DNA from: Albugo candida
Lineage: Eukaryota > Oomycota > Peronosporomycetes > Albuginales
Direction: 5' to 3'
Assembly (NCBI GenBank): GCA_040437565.1
Contig: JBDOQK010000041.1
Span: 124,001-188,000 of the forward strand
Length of the DNA: 64,000 bases
The position numbers and the translations under genes are program-made. Shown piece after piece: positions 11,098 through 22,021 of this stretch. The notes under the pieces were generated by a model. That model had not been told where the DNA came from, ran no database searches, and was given only the letters and a program-made list of their open reading frames with translations. The stretch's first letter is position 1, and each line of letters begins with the position of its first letter.

Positions 11098-12453
11098 GTA
11101 GTGGCGCTCTGACCTAAGCAACAAATGAAAAAGGGGAAGCTACGTTGTTTCTTTGTCCTACCTCTGTTGGCATGACCTATATGCTGTCCAGCTTACTTTT
11201 AATAGACCACAGGGTTCTTAGTTGCAAGTTTCGCCTCATTTATAATCTCAGGCATAAATTGATTAAACTGGTCTCTATTATGGTGGGCAAAAGAAGTCGT
11301 AGGGCATTGTTGTTGATGTCACTATCAAGCAGACAGATGTGCAAGCTAGTTCTGATGCTGGACAACAGCCGGACGCTCTGAGTGGCATCTCATACCACCG
11401 CACTTTGTGGCACCAGTAGCCTCACATTTCCTTTTATTCGCCTAGTTGATTTAAGTGTACCACTAGTGTTCACAAACAGCAAAGGCTATATAGTGCTGAA
11501 GTTTCCAATTTTGATGGTGACAATCCCCAGAGACTTCCCAATAGAGGACTAAGAAAAAGAGTGACTGGAACTGAAGGTGCCGTTCTCCGATGTTAGTCGA
11601 GTTCACTCGCTCGGTAGCAAGCCGTTCATATACTTGAGATGGTTTTTTTATCTTGTGCCTTATTTAAAAGAGTATATACCATCTCAGACTACTGCAGAAG
11701 CCCTCGTTATGCTATTGCAACTGAGAACTGTAGTCCCAACAATCATGCCCGAGCTGAAGCACCTGCAACGTGATGTGCCCTCATGCCAAATTTCAAAATA
11801 CTGTCTTGTAATGCCAGCACCGATTCAACAATACGGTCGATGAATACAGCAATAGTAGTGTCCATCTTTCATACTTGTATTACAGAAGTCATCATTTTAG
11901 TCATTTTAGTTGGGCAGCCACTATTGATGATATAAGAAATAACATACATAAACCTGAATATACTTCTCAAATGACATGTCGGAATGATCGGAACGTACTG
12001 TGATATCATACATTGCTTGGTGCAGGTTTTACCTCAGTACACTGCTGACTTTATTTCCCATTGCTAGTGGAAGGGCAATACCGTCCTGTACGTCAATGAA
12101 CTTTCATCTCTTCTATCAATCACCCACTTCAAATGAATAGCATATAATGTGTGGTCGTCGATGCGATAATAGACTCCGAATTATCACACTTTCTGTCATC
12201 CGTTCTCCTAAACTCATCGAACGGTGCCATGCATTATGTTTCCTGATTCACATTCTTAGCAGTCGACTGGTCCATTGTAGCCATTTTTTTATCGCTACGA
12301 GAACTTTGATATGTAGGATGATTCTCGCCTTTTTTTGCATCTACAATCAGATTACGGCTCAAATATGATGGACTGAACAAAACCGCATATATTGTCTAAC
12401 ATTTGCCTTGCAAAAGCTTTATATATATTATATGGCCCCAGAGGTCCAGCAAA
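11098..12453. other. Gene-poor stretch, no gene recognised
   Basis: Frames on both strands are broken every few dozen codons. A 38-codon open run near 11308-11425 and another at 11577-11843 have no recognisable domain. There is no terminal repeat, no reverse transcriptase motif and no microsatellite. It could contain decayed sequence, but I cannot support a specific origin. Confidence 0.45.
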
Positions 12454-12525
12454 TCCTCGATAGTATAGTGGCTAGTATACCTGCCTGTCACGCGGGGGAC
12501 CCGGGTTCAATTCCCGGTCGGGGAG
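12454..12525 (+). tRNA. tRNA-Asp (anticodon GTC)
   Basis: A 72-base cloverleaf with no intron. The acceptor stem TCCTCGA pairs with TCGGGGA, with discriminator G. The anticodon loop CTGTCAC carries GTC. The T-arm GGGTTCAATTCCC contains the B box, and the D-arm region AGTATAGTGGCTAGTAT contains the A box. CCA is not encoded, as expected in eukaryotes. A T-rich stretch (TTTCTT) follows directly and can act as a Pol III stop. Confidence 0.97.
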
Positions 12526-12805
12526 TTTCTTAATATGTGTGTAAGTGGACGCCGGACATAACACAGATTTGATTCTACTACTTCTATGTTCCTACTTTGG
12601 TCAAAGAGTTGACGTCTCACAATAATTACAGTGCATTTGACACGGTTTTCTTTCTAGCTCCAACTGCTACAGCGGCTAATCTTATTATTGTAGACTTCTA
12701 ATATACTGGTCCTCGAACTCAATACAAACGCCTTCTGTTTGAGCTTGAAAAGCTTTATTGAAGAAGCCCCACAATTGTGCCGGATGTACCAGCACTTTCG
12801 CATTT

Positions 12806-13395
12806 TCAAGACCTCACAAGCGGTATTCGGTCACCATCGCATATGAAACTACGCATCGACGTGTCCTCTAAATAGCGATGCAAAAGTTGAGCAGCAAGCT
12901 CATGATACATTATTAAAGGACGATACAGTCCGAGCGAGCAAATGATTTGATGTTCATTTAAATGTTCAAAATAGATCAGGATTGGGTGATATGTGCTATT
13001 GTAAAGATCCAACTTACTGATCATTGAAACTGAATAGTTGTTTCTAGCCCCATCATGACTAAGCTCACGTCAGTACTCCATCCTAACAAAAATCAGAGCC
13101 GCAATGGAAGTGTATTGCATTTCTCTGTTACCGATAGAATCAGAAGTGTAATATACTTCTGCTCTCCTCTTCATCAATCCTGAATATGCTTCAATTACCT
13201 CGTGAGACGGTTAAAAAATTTCTCCATTTCAGTATTGATCGAATCGAGCTCGTTGACGTTCATAGTAAAGCGGGAAACTTTCTGGCACAAATGGCATCCT
13301 TTTCGTCCTACAAATCTGATTCACAGTTTTTGTTGTCTGACTGTCCGTGTGAAAGGATGAAATACGAATGGTTTGTCTCCGCCACTCCGAAGTAG
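12806..13395 (-). CDS. Possible small multi-exon gene, unidentified
   Basis: On the minus strand two stretches look coding, and I recognise no family. One (about 13320-13225) reads GRKGCHLCQKVSRF followed by a helical segment ending FFNRLTR, then a GTAATT donor. The other (about 13008-12806) reads YFEHLNEHQIICSLGLYRP and LAAQLLHRYLEDTSMRSF between a CAATAG acceptor and a stop. The CxxC pair could be a metal-binding knuckle. The joins are not proven and a start was not found. It could also be a chance run of open frames. Confidence 0.25.
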
Positions 13396-13913
13396 TTGCT
13401 CAAGTCATCAAGCTGAGGCTTTTGTTTCTTTTGGAAATTTCTTGCTGAGAAGAAAAGACATTTCATGATCATACTATTAGTACAGAGTGGCTTCCATCAA
13501 CGGACGATGAAGCGATTGACGGGATCTAATAATTTCAAAGTCTTAACATTGAATCATCAAACAACACCTATGTTTCTCGCTTAATTTTGCGAAAAGAATG
13601 TTTCCATTTGTATCTGATGGTAAACATGATCGTATGAACAGCATATATATCGCATATCTCACTTGTACACTGAGTTATAGAGTTTGATCAAAACAATAGA
13701 CGTCGATCGTCTCTGAACCAATATGGTCAACTCTGGACTTTAGAATCTGATACGGTAGCTGCGAGGACATTGCTATCAAAGTCGAAAATTATCATAGGAT
13801 CATCCTCAAGACCTGATCCATCCTCTAGCTCTTCGATATGTTTGTATCCAGCACCCAATCACCAAAAAAGGGCCCCAGCATCAAATAACCTTGCAGTTTC
13901 GTTGCAAGCTAGA
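13396..13913. other. Intergenic stretch before Psf2
   Basis: No convincing frame or RNA structure seen. A serine-rich open frame (13770-13913) continues in frame into the Psf2 start codon, but it is low complexity and is not needed for that gene. Confidence 0.4.
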
Positions 13914-14940
13914 ATGACATCGATATCATGCACAGGCGCTCAAGAGTTGGAATTTTTGGTCATTTTTGTTGCTGGCTTCGTTTATAATGCAGTAATTCCT
14001 TTATTGTCGATATGAGAAGGCGGAGCAGGAGCTAATTAAGATCATACCTTACTTCCAAATCCAAGAGAACCATAAAATGCTACACTTTATCAGCGTATAC
14101 ACCAAGTCAAAATATAGCTCCGAGATTTGATACCGACGAGATGCTATTGTAGGGTGACTTTGGTCCATTTCAGGCCGGCATACCGCAGCAAGTTCCTATA
14201 TGGCTCGCAATCATGCTGAAACAATTGCACAAGTGTCGTATCCTCCCGCCTGATTGGCTCACAATCGGTCACTTCCAATGGTCCATTTTACGTTTGTCTC
14301 GATTTTAACTCTGTTTTTGTGCATTCAGAAAACCTCACAATGCGACTTGAAGAGGAAATCCGTAGTGATGTTTTCGAACCGCTTGCATTTCATTACATGG
14401 AAATCTCGTCACTCTTACTCAAGCAGTACGTTTCTCGGCTTTTGTGCGTACATTTGAAGCAAATGCATTGTGCACAGCGCTGCAGAGGATATTGAACAGG
14501 TTGAGCATATTCGATCCTTATTAGAGGATCTTCAGAACGTTCGTCAAGATAAGATTCGCTCTGGTTTGTGTAAAATCTCGAATGATGTGCAAAGTGGAGG
14601 GACGGCTTATGCGATACAGGTAAAAACGCATGCTTCTATCGGTGGGGATTCACAATACAGACATTCAGATGAATAATATCGCTGCTCTTGAAATCAACTC
14701 TGTACGACGACTTATGACCAATGTATTTATCAACACTGTATCGGATGCACGTTTTCTATTGATTGTATTAATTCCAGTCACTACAATTATTCCACAAAAT
14801 GAAGCAACTTGGCGCTTCAGATGGTATCTAATACGATTAGTGACATACTCGTACCAAACATTCTAACTGCAGACTTGTATGCAGGCACTGAACAGGAGGA
14901 AACACAATCGAGTCAGTTGCCATTCAGCAATTCGTCTTTA
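13914..14940 (+). CDS. PSF2: GINS complex subunit Psf2
   Basis: Six short exons, too fragmented for simple ORF calling: 13914-13958, 14017-14094, 14153-14267, 14329-14425, 14478-14619 and 14669 onward. Joined, they read [20 protein letters not shown], then [69 protein letters not shown] and [13 protein letters not shown]. These follow Psf2 order throughout: N-terminal B-domain, GPF and VPLWLA motifs, PPDW, the MEL..LLLNHA helix, and the LTLMEIN strand. GINS bridges Cdc45 and MCM in the replicative helicase. Two donors are GTCA rather than GTAA/GTGA. The last exon is uncertain: the frame stays open to 14866, and an alternative splice would reach a [10 protein letters not shown] tail near 14940. 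Confidence 0.85.
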
Positions 14941-15172
14941 GGTACACTCATATTCAGAGTACACTTTCATTCTCACTGCGTATTGTATCATGCACTAGAA
15001 ACACCACCGGTACATCGTTTACGTCGATTTCGACAAAATTAACTTTAGTACATTCAGTCATTCGCCTTGTGTTACTTGTTCTAATTCCGCGGTACACCAA
15101 TGACACGCCATCCTAATATAGAGTACACCAGTGTGGTGTGTCAAACAATGGCAAAGCACTTTGAGCCATAGA

Positions 15173-16601
15173 ATGCAAAGCGATAATTTGTGGCGCGATC
15201 GCAATAAGGTTTTTGTGGCAGGATTGCCGCGCGACGTGGACGACGATGCTCTCTACAATAAGTTTCGAGCTTTTGGCGATATGTTCCAAGCAAAGGTCGT
15301 CTATGATGCAGCCACTGGACGCTCTAAAGGTTTCGGATTCTTGACGTATCGTCAGTATGATCACGCAATGGACGCAATCGACAAGACAAACGGAAAAGTA
15401 TGTACTCCTATATCCAGAGCCTATCGAAATCTCAATGTTATCTATATTAGAATTGGAATGGACGAGTTCTGAATGTCAGATTTTTAAAGCCCAAAACGGG
15501 ATCAGAAAAAGACATCAAGTCTACCGATGCTCCCGAATTGATGCCGCTGAAAATTAACACATCTATGAAGAACTGTACTACACTATATGTTGGCAATTTG
15601 TCGTATGAAATTACAGAGGACATCGTTCGGAGAGTATTCAGTCCATTTGGTGATATCAAAGCAGTGCGATTAGCGCAACATATACAGACAAAAAAATTTC
15701 GCGGATTTGGCTATGTTCAGTTCTACGACTCAGAATCATGCACTAAAGCTTTAGCTGCTAATGGAAAAATCGTGATCGGACGTCCCATGCATGTAGATCT
15801 TAGTGGTGAAGATGATGGCTTGATTAAACAGAAACGTGAAGAGATGGAAAAAAAGCTGAAGAAAGGGATTTGTCATCGGTTTCAATCAAGTAAATGTGTG
15901 CATGGCGACGCTTGTAAATTTGCACACGTACAGAAAAATCAAGAAAATCATTCGACCGCAAACGCCAAAGCAAATTCCGAACAAGAGTCAACAGCAACTG
16001 CGTATCATACTAGCGCAGTCAAGAGCAGCGAGGCGGGAAGCACAGTTTGCATCAATTATCAAAAAGGAAAGTGTAATCGAGGGAACAACTGCCGATACCT
16101 GCATCTCAGTCAGAAAGACCCAAGTACAAGTACCAACGATATGAGGCAAATCAAAGGTTAGTGTGGCGTCATGTTTCATTCTCTCTTGATAGCTGTAAAT
16201 ATGTGCGCTTTTCAACAGGCATTATTGATGAGACATCGGATGGAAGTGATACCAGCACGTCTTCCTCTCCTCGGACAGAATCTGCGTCCGAAAATGCAGA
16301 AAGTAAAGAGGCTACAACGCTTGATACCTCTACTCCACTTTGCCAAAACTTTCAAAAGGGAAAGTGTAAACGTGGCAGTAATTGCCGTTTCCGTCACTCC
16401 GACACAGCATCAGTCTCGGAAGGTGGATCAACAAAGCCCATCCAGCAGCCACATGATATGAAAGAGAGCTCCAAGACACTAAAGAAATCATCTCGACACG
16501 ACAGTCTGACAATTGATGAATCTAGTACGCATGAGGATAAGCGGAAAAAAAAGAAGCGCAAATCGGGCGAAAGTGATGAGAACGCAATACAATCACAATA
16601 G
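15173..16601 (+). CDS. RNA-binding protein with two RRMs and three CCCH zinc fingers
   Basis: Exons 15173-15397, 15451-16156 and 16219-16601 join to 437 residues; introns are 53 and 62 bases. RRM1 has RNP2 KVFVAGL and RNP1 KGFGFLTY and is completed only after intron 1 (KNWNGRVLNVRF). RRM2 has TLYVGNL and RGFGYVQF. Then come three CCCH fingers with C-x7-C-x5-C-x3-H spacing: CHRFQSSKCVHGDACKFAH, CINYQKGKCNRGNNCRYLH and CQNFQKGKCKRGSNCRFRH. The C-terminus is Ser/Glu-rich and ends in a Lys-rich KKKKRKSGESDE tract that can serve as a nuclear signal. Role inferred: mRNA binding in splicing or processing. No orthologue name can be given safely. The first in-frame ATG (15173) was used. Confidence 0.85.
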
Positions 16602-16779
16602 CATATGCACCATAGTCTCCTATCTAAAGGCATCATCAGAACTAATGGAATCACTATTACCATTCTGAGCGTCCGAGCTAACATAAAATAACTGCGAGGA
16701 TTGTCCCGTAACAAGCTTTCTATAAAGTCAATGATTCATGACCAGAAATCTTGGCACTAGTTGACGATTTCTCAGTCGA

Positions 16780-17300
16780 AAATTTGCAGCTATGCGCTTG
16801 AGTGTGCATAAGCTTTTTTGAAGTTCCGAGGAGCACAGGTTCGCAAGGTTATAGCTACATCAGTGATGGGCCAACAAGCTTGCAGAGCGGCTCGATGCGG
16901 CACATCGAGGCTTGAATAGCTTAATGAAGCGCCACTTTGATTCCAGGTTTCAATGCGTTGTACATCTCCATGTGCGACCAAGATTGTACGAGACTGATCT
17001 CGACTTGACATATATTAGGTTAGCGATGCGAGTCAACAATAGGTTTTGATTGCTGGAAGTAAGGGAATAGCGCTGTGTCCCGAGACAGATAAAAGTAAGA
17101 ACAATACGTCCTCCTTGCAGAGCTGCTCGCATTCAATGGAGCCATTTAAAGTTATTCTCATCAATTCCCAAAAGAGTAGTGTACGAATCACGTATATGTT
17201 GACCCTCTATAACCCGTGCATCAGCCACCATGCCACAAAGCCGCTGGAGCACCTAATGCAGCACAATTCCGACAAAGACTAAAGGCGTTGAACAAAGCCA
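16780..17300 (-). CDS. Possible phosphoglycerate-mutase-like (histidine phosphatase) gene, fragmentary
   Basis: A minus-strand frame near 17005-16850 reads SRTILVAHGDVQRIETW followed by PHRAALQACWPITDVA. This resembles the C-terminal half of branch-1 histidine phosphatases (VSHGDxLQIL followed by a conserved His and ITD). Upstream on the same strand another open run, RVIEGQHIRDSYTTLLGIDEN, could be part of the same protein. The N-terminal RHG motif was not found, the splice joins are unclear and several stops intervene. It may be a real gene with many introns or a decayed remnant. Confidence 0.3.
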
Positions 17301-17512
17301 TCTTACTATCACTCTTGAAGGGATAAACGTTTTATTATAATGTATCAATGAGCGAGGTAATGATAAGCACCTGATGCAGAGATAGCTGCTTTCTTCTGTA
17401 CTTGAAGCAGTATCGAGGCCTATAAAGTGTCAAAAATGCGTCAAAATGACTTATTTCTCTTCTGGTCGTAGAGGCAACATGTCAAAAATACAAAAATTTA
17501 TGAAATTTTTAA

Positions 17513-20500
17513 TTATTTCGATACACGCATCTGCTTTTTTGAAGGTACAGTTCTCGTAACCGTCGATACGCCATCCACAAATTTGGTGCGATACACAACG
17601 TTCGCGTTATTGAACATACCTTCCTTTAACGATACGATGATGAATTGAGATTGTGAAAAATGCGACTGAATCATCTGACCAATATTTTGAGTATGCGAGA
17701 GGTCCAAAGCGGCATCCACTTCATCAAGAATATACATTGGCGCCGGTTTGAAAAGAAGTAAGGCGAGAATCAGCGATAACGCCAATAAGGAGCGTTGCCC
17801 ACCACTTAGTTCTGTCAAACTCTCTTTCCACACACCACCAAACGCAACAGAAACTTGAAGTCCATCCAACACAGTATCTACAATCTAAACGTCAGAATCA
17901 CTTTGACACTAACCACAGCGCACATACCGCTGTCTACAGGTTCCAATTTAGCTGTCGTCCCTGGCAACAATGTGCTGAAAATAGAGCCAAAATCTTTATT
18001 CACCTTCCGCCAGGTCGTCTGTAATGCTTCATCCTTTTTTGTGTCTAATTCCTCAATGACAAAGGTAATTTTCTCTTTATCCTTTTCAATAATTGCTCGT
18101 TTTGTCATTAAACTCTGATACTCTTGTTCTGCTTTTTCAATCATTCCGACAACTTTTTTGTTAATTTTCCGAGAGATCAAATCTTGTTCTTTCTTCAGTG
18201 TCATACGGCGCTGCATGACACTATCGGAATCTAGTTTTTCAAAATCGTAGTCGGTGTGTTCTCGTCCGAAAAACTCTTTCTCAGTCGTTATCCACGAATA
18301 ATTCTGCTCCATTTCTTGAGCCAATACAGTGGACTCTTCTTTCTCGCGAAACAAGCGCTGTTTTCGATGCTCATGTTTCTTCTTACTAACTTGACACTCT
18401 GTTTTCTTGCGGCAAAGCTTTGCTCGTTTCTCCACTAAAAGCCGTAATTTTTGATCGGATTTCTGAATCATTTCTCGGTGTTGATCCCATTGGAGTGTGG
18501 CTTCCTGGAGACCCTTTTCCATCGTCGCTTGTCGCTCGAAAAGCTGCTGAGCATCTTGCCGCAATTTCTCGATGTCTTTGTCTATATTCTGCATACTTGA
18601 CTCGATACTCTGAATTTCCTGCACGAGCGACTCGATTTCAAGCTCGGATTCTGACTGCTGCTGCTTTATCGACTTGTAATGGCTTTCGGCCTGCTGTGCT
18701 TGGATTGTGATAGCCTTGTGCTCGTCCTCCAGAGCATGAATACGAGTCGTTCGAGAATGCTTGACAGACTGAATATTCTCTTTGATTGTATTGATGGAAT
18801 CTTGCAGGTTTTCGATACGACTTTGCGTTTCTGTGAGCTTTTCATTTGCTTCTTGTAATTCGGATTCCGCCTGTAAGACATCACGTTCTTGTTGCGCGTG
18901 AGCACTCTGAGAAATTCGCTCATCCATCAGCCCGAGTTCGTGTNNNNNNNNNNNNNNNNNNNNNNNNNNNNNNNNNNNNNNNNNNNNNNNNNNNNNNNNN
19001 NNNNNNNNNNNNNNNNNNNNNNNNNNNNNNNNNNNNNNNNNNNTGACACTCTGTTTTCTTGCGGCAAAGCTTTGCTCGTTTCTCCACTAAAAGCCGTAAT
19101 TTTTGATCGGATTTCTGAATCATTTCTCGGTGTTGATCCCATTGGAGTGTGGCTTCCTGGAGACCCTTTTCCATCGTCGCTTGTCGCTCGAAAAGCTGCT
19201 GAGCATCTTGCCGCAATTTCTCGATGTCTTTGTCTATATTCTGCATACTTGACTCGATACTCTGAATTTCCTGCACGAGCGACTCGATTTCAAGCTCGGA
19301 TTCTGACTGCTGCTGCTTTATCGACTTGTAATGGCTTTCGGCCTGCTGTGCTTGGATTGTGATAGCCTTGTGCTCGTCCTCCAGAGCATGAATACGAGTC
19401 GTTCGAGAATGCTTGACAGACTGAATATTCTCTTTGATTGTATTGATGGAATCTTGCAGGTTTTCGATACGACTTTGCGTTTCTGTGAGCTTTTCATTTG
19501 CTTCTTGTAATTCGGATTCCGCCTGTAAAACATCACGTTCTTGTTGCGCGTGAGCACTCTGAGAAATTCGCTCATCCATCAGCCCGAGTTCGTGTACTTT
19601 TAGCTCCAGCTGGCTCTGCATTGCGCGATATTCCTCACCATCTTGCCTCAATTGCTCCAAACGCGTGTGCTTGTTCGATAAATCATCCTTCAGACTTTGA
19701 AGCGTTCGTGTCGATTGTAAAAGATTGTGTAGCTTGAATAACATCGGAGGTCCAGTGGACGGAGCGGAGCCACCTTGAAGCGTGCCTGCAGGATCAAAAG
19801 AATCTCCGTCAAGAGTCACAGTACGCACTTTGATGTCTCGATGGAAGGTAACTTTTTGAGCAATCTCGCTGGTCTCACAGACAATGCTATTCCCGAATGC
19901 GTATTCCATTGCAGGTTGGACCGTTTGATCAAAATGTATGAGTTCCATCGCTTCCCAGATTTTCCCACCGTGTTTCTCTGCAATCTGGCGAGCTCTTTGA
20001 ATCTTGGCCGGATCAATCGTTCGTCGCGAAATACGATTCAACGGGATGATTGTGACACGATTCATAAGACGCCCATGCTTGAGAATCTCCTTAGCTGTCT
20101 TCTCGTTATCGACGACGACTTGATAGAGTTTTCCACCCGCTACAATCTCCAATGCCAACGCTGACCATTCATGCTTGGTTTCGACTAGTTTAGCAAGTAC
20201 GCCTTGGACACTTTGTCGGTCAAAATTTGGAGTGGGATCAGTGTAATGGAAATCCAAACGGGAGGAAAGAGCTGATGAGAGCTCATCGATATGGCGCTCC
20301 TTCTGTCGTATATCAATTCGAAGGTGTTTAATTGCCTGTTCTACCGCTTTCTCTTCGTTCGGATCAAACTTTGATGTGATGGCGTCCATTTTTGATTTCA
20401 GAGCGTCGACTTCCGCACGAGTCTGAGTTTGTTCTTGTACTAGATCTTGATTGTCGTGCCTGGATTGCTCTAGTCTCTTTCGCTGTTGTTTGCATTGTTT

Positions 20501-21781
20501 CTCCAAATGTTTGACTTTCAAAGTTGTTTGCTGTTGGAGTGTGTTTACTTGCTGTAATTCTCTTTGCTTGTCTGCTAAATTCTCAGCCAAAGAGGCTTTT
20601 GTTTGACCTTTTGATTGACTGATTCCCGCATTTAACGCTTGCATTTCGTCGTGAATCGCTTCTTTCTTTGCTCGAATCTCTTCCATATGTTTCTTGCTAC
20701 TTGTCACCTCTTTCTTCTTCTTCTCCGTTTCTCGCTGTAATTTTTGCATACTTTTCTCAGCATCCTTTCGTTGTTCCGACAAAAGTCGTTGTTTTTCTAC
20801 TTGAGCTTTGATTTGCGATTCCGCATTTTGATACTGAGTCTGCATTTTGGCAACTTGTTGATCCAATTGATTCACTTTTGCTTTGAGAGTTTGCAAATTC
20901 GGCTCACCACTTTTTTCTTTTTCGCATTCTATTCCATCGATCTCATGATCCATTTCTGTGATACGTTTTTGAAGCTTTTCCTCTCGTTCTCGACTGCTTT
21001 CGAAACTTTGCTCCAGCTGTCGTACATTTGCGTCGACGGTGCTTATAATCTCTACAGCTTTTTGATATTTGTATGCGATACAGAATCGTTCCAAACGATC
21101 CAATTCTGTGTTATTGGCGGCCCAAATCAAATACTGCTGCTTTTCCTGTCGAAGTTTTTCCAGTGTGGGAGTGATTTCTTCTGCAAGAATAGCATTGATC
21201 TCTTCAACTTTTTTGTCCTTTTTCATCATCGTTCGTAATGCAGCTTGTTTTTTCGTCTCGTACATTCTCGTGCCAGCGGCTTCTTCGATCATACTGAGAA
21301 TCTCTAAAGGTTTCATATTGAGAATTTTGGTGATACGACCTTGCATGATGAGGAAATGAGGACTGTTGACATTCAGCTGGACAGAATGAAAGAGATTCTG
21401 AATCTGACTCACTTGAGCCGTGTGGCCATTGATCATGTACTTGTTTCGACCTCCAATGATCACCTGACGTGCCACCGATATCTGCTCATACTGCTCGTAT
21501 CCAACAGGTGATGCCTTGCTATTTTCGTTGTTGAAAACGATTGTGACCGTCGCTTTTGTGATCCCTGCCTGTCCTTGTTTGTACACGAGTTCTTGCAAAT
21601 TCCCTGCACGGACTTGAGATAAATTGGAGATTCCGAGGACGAAACATATCGCGTCGAGTATGTTTGACTTTCCACTTCCATTGAAGCCCGTGATAGCATT
21701 GAAATGTGGATCAAAACCACTGATTACCGTCCGAGTAGCGTACGATTTGAAGCCATCGATGATGATCTCTTCGATGTGCAT
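17513..21781 (-). CDS. SMC2: Structural maintenance of chromosomes protein 2 (condensin)
   Basis: An ATPase core subunit of condensin. The start at 21781 gives [15 protein letters not shown], matching SMC2; the open frame extends eight codons further but without ATG. Walker A is GFNGSGKS, followed by [20 protein letters not shown] and [17 protein letters not shown]. Long coiled coils flank a hinge with [10 protein letters not shown] and [17 protein letters not shown]. After one 50-base intron (17878-17927) the C-terminal lobe has the signature [20 protein letters not shown] and Walker [13 protein letters not shown] false gap with a 552-bp overlap (18392-19595) interrupts it. Removing 652 bases restores an exact frame of about 1188 residues, the usual SMC2 size. 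Confidence 0.97.
18392..19595. repeat. Unmerged contig overlap around a 100-N gap inside SMC2 (552 bp, one mismatch)
   Basis: Bases 18392-18943 recur as 19044-19595 on either side of 100 N (18944-19043). I see one difference: G at 18877 versus A at 19529, a silent change in a Val codon of the coiled coil. The overlap keeps the SMC2 frame if one copy and the N run are deleted. Confidence 0.95.
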
Positions 21782-21865
21782 TTTTGCGCCAAAAATCGGT
21801 GGCAAGGCGATATAACTGCTATAACTGATAGCATTGCTGTTATGGTTAGCAATTCCTCGTGACGT

Positions 21866-22021
21866 TTCAAGATCGCCGAAATGGAGCGGTCCANNNNNNN
21901 NNNNNNNNNNNNNNNNNNNNNNNNNNNNNNNNNNNNNNNNNNNNNNNNNNNNNNNNNNNNNNNNNNNNNNNNNNNNNNNNNNNNNNNNNNNNNTTCAAGA
22001 TCGCCGAAATGGAGCGGTCCA
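21866..22021. repeat. Unmerged contig overlap around a 100-N gap (28 bp)
   Basis: Bases 21866-21893 recur as 21994-22021, flanking 100 N (21894-21993). It lies between SMC2 and the next gene, and the ATG at 22009 sits in the right-hand copy. Without the false gap the two divergent genes are separated by only about 100 bases. Confidence 0.85.

Noticed and set aside
11145-11843. Decayed retrotransposon
   Set aside because: No reverse transcriptase, integrase or terminal repeat could be made out; only short open frames.
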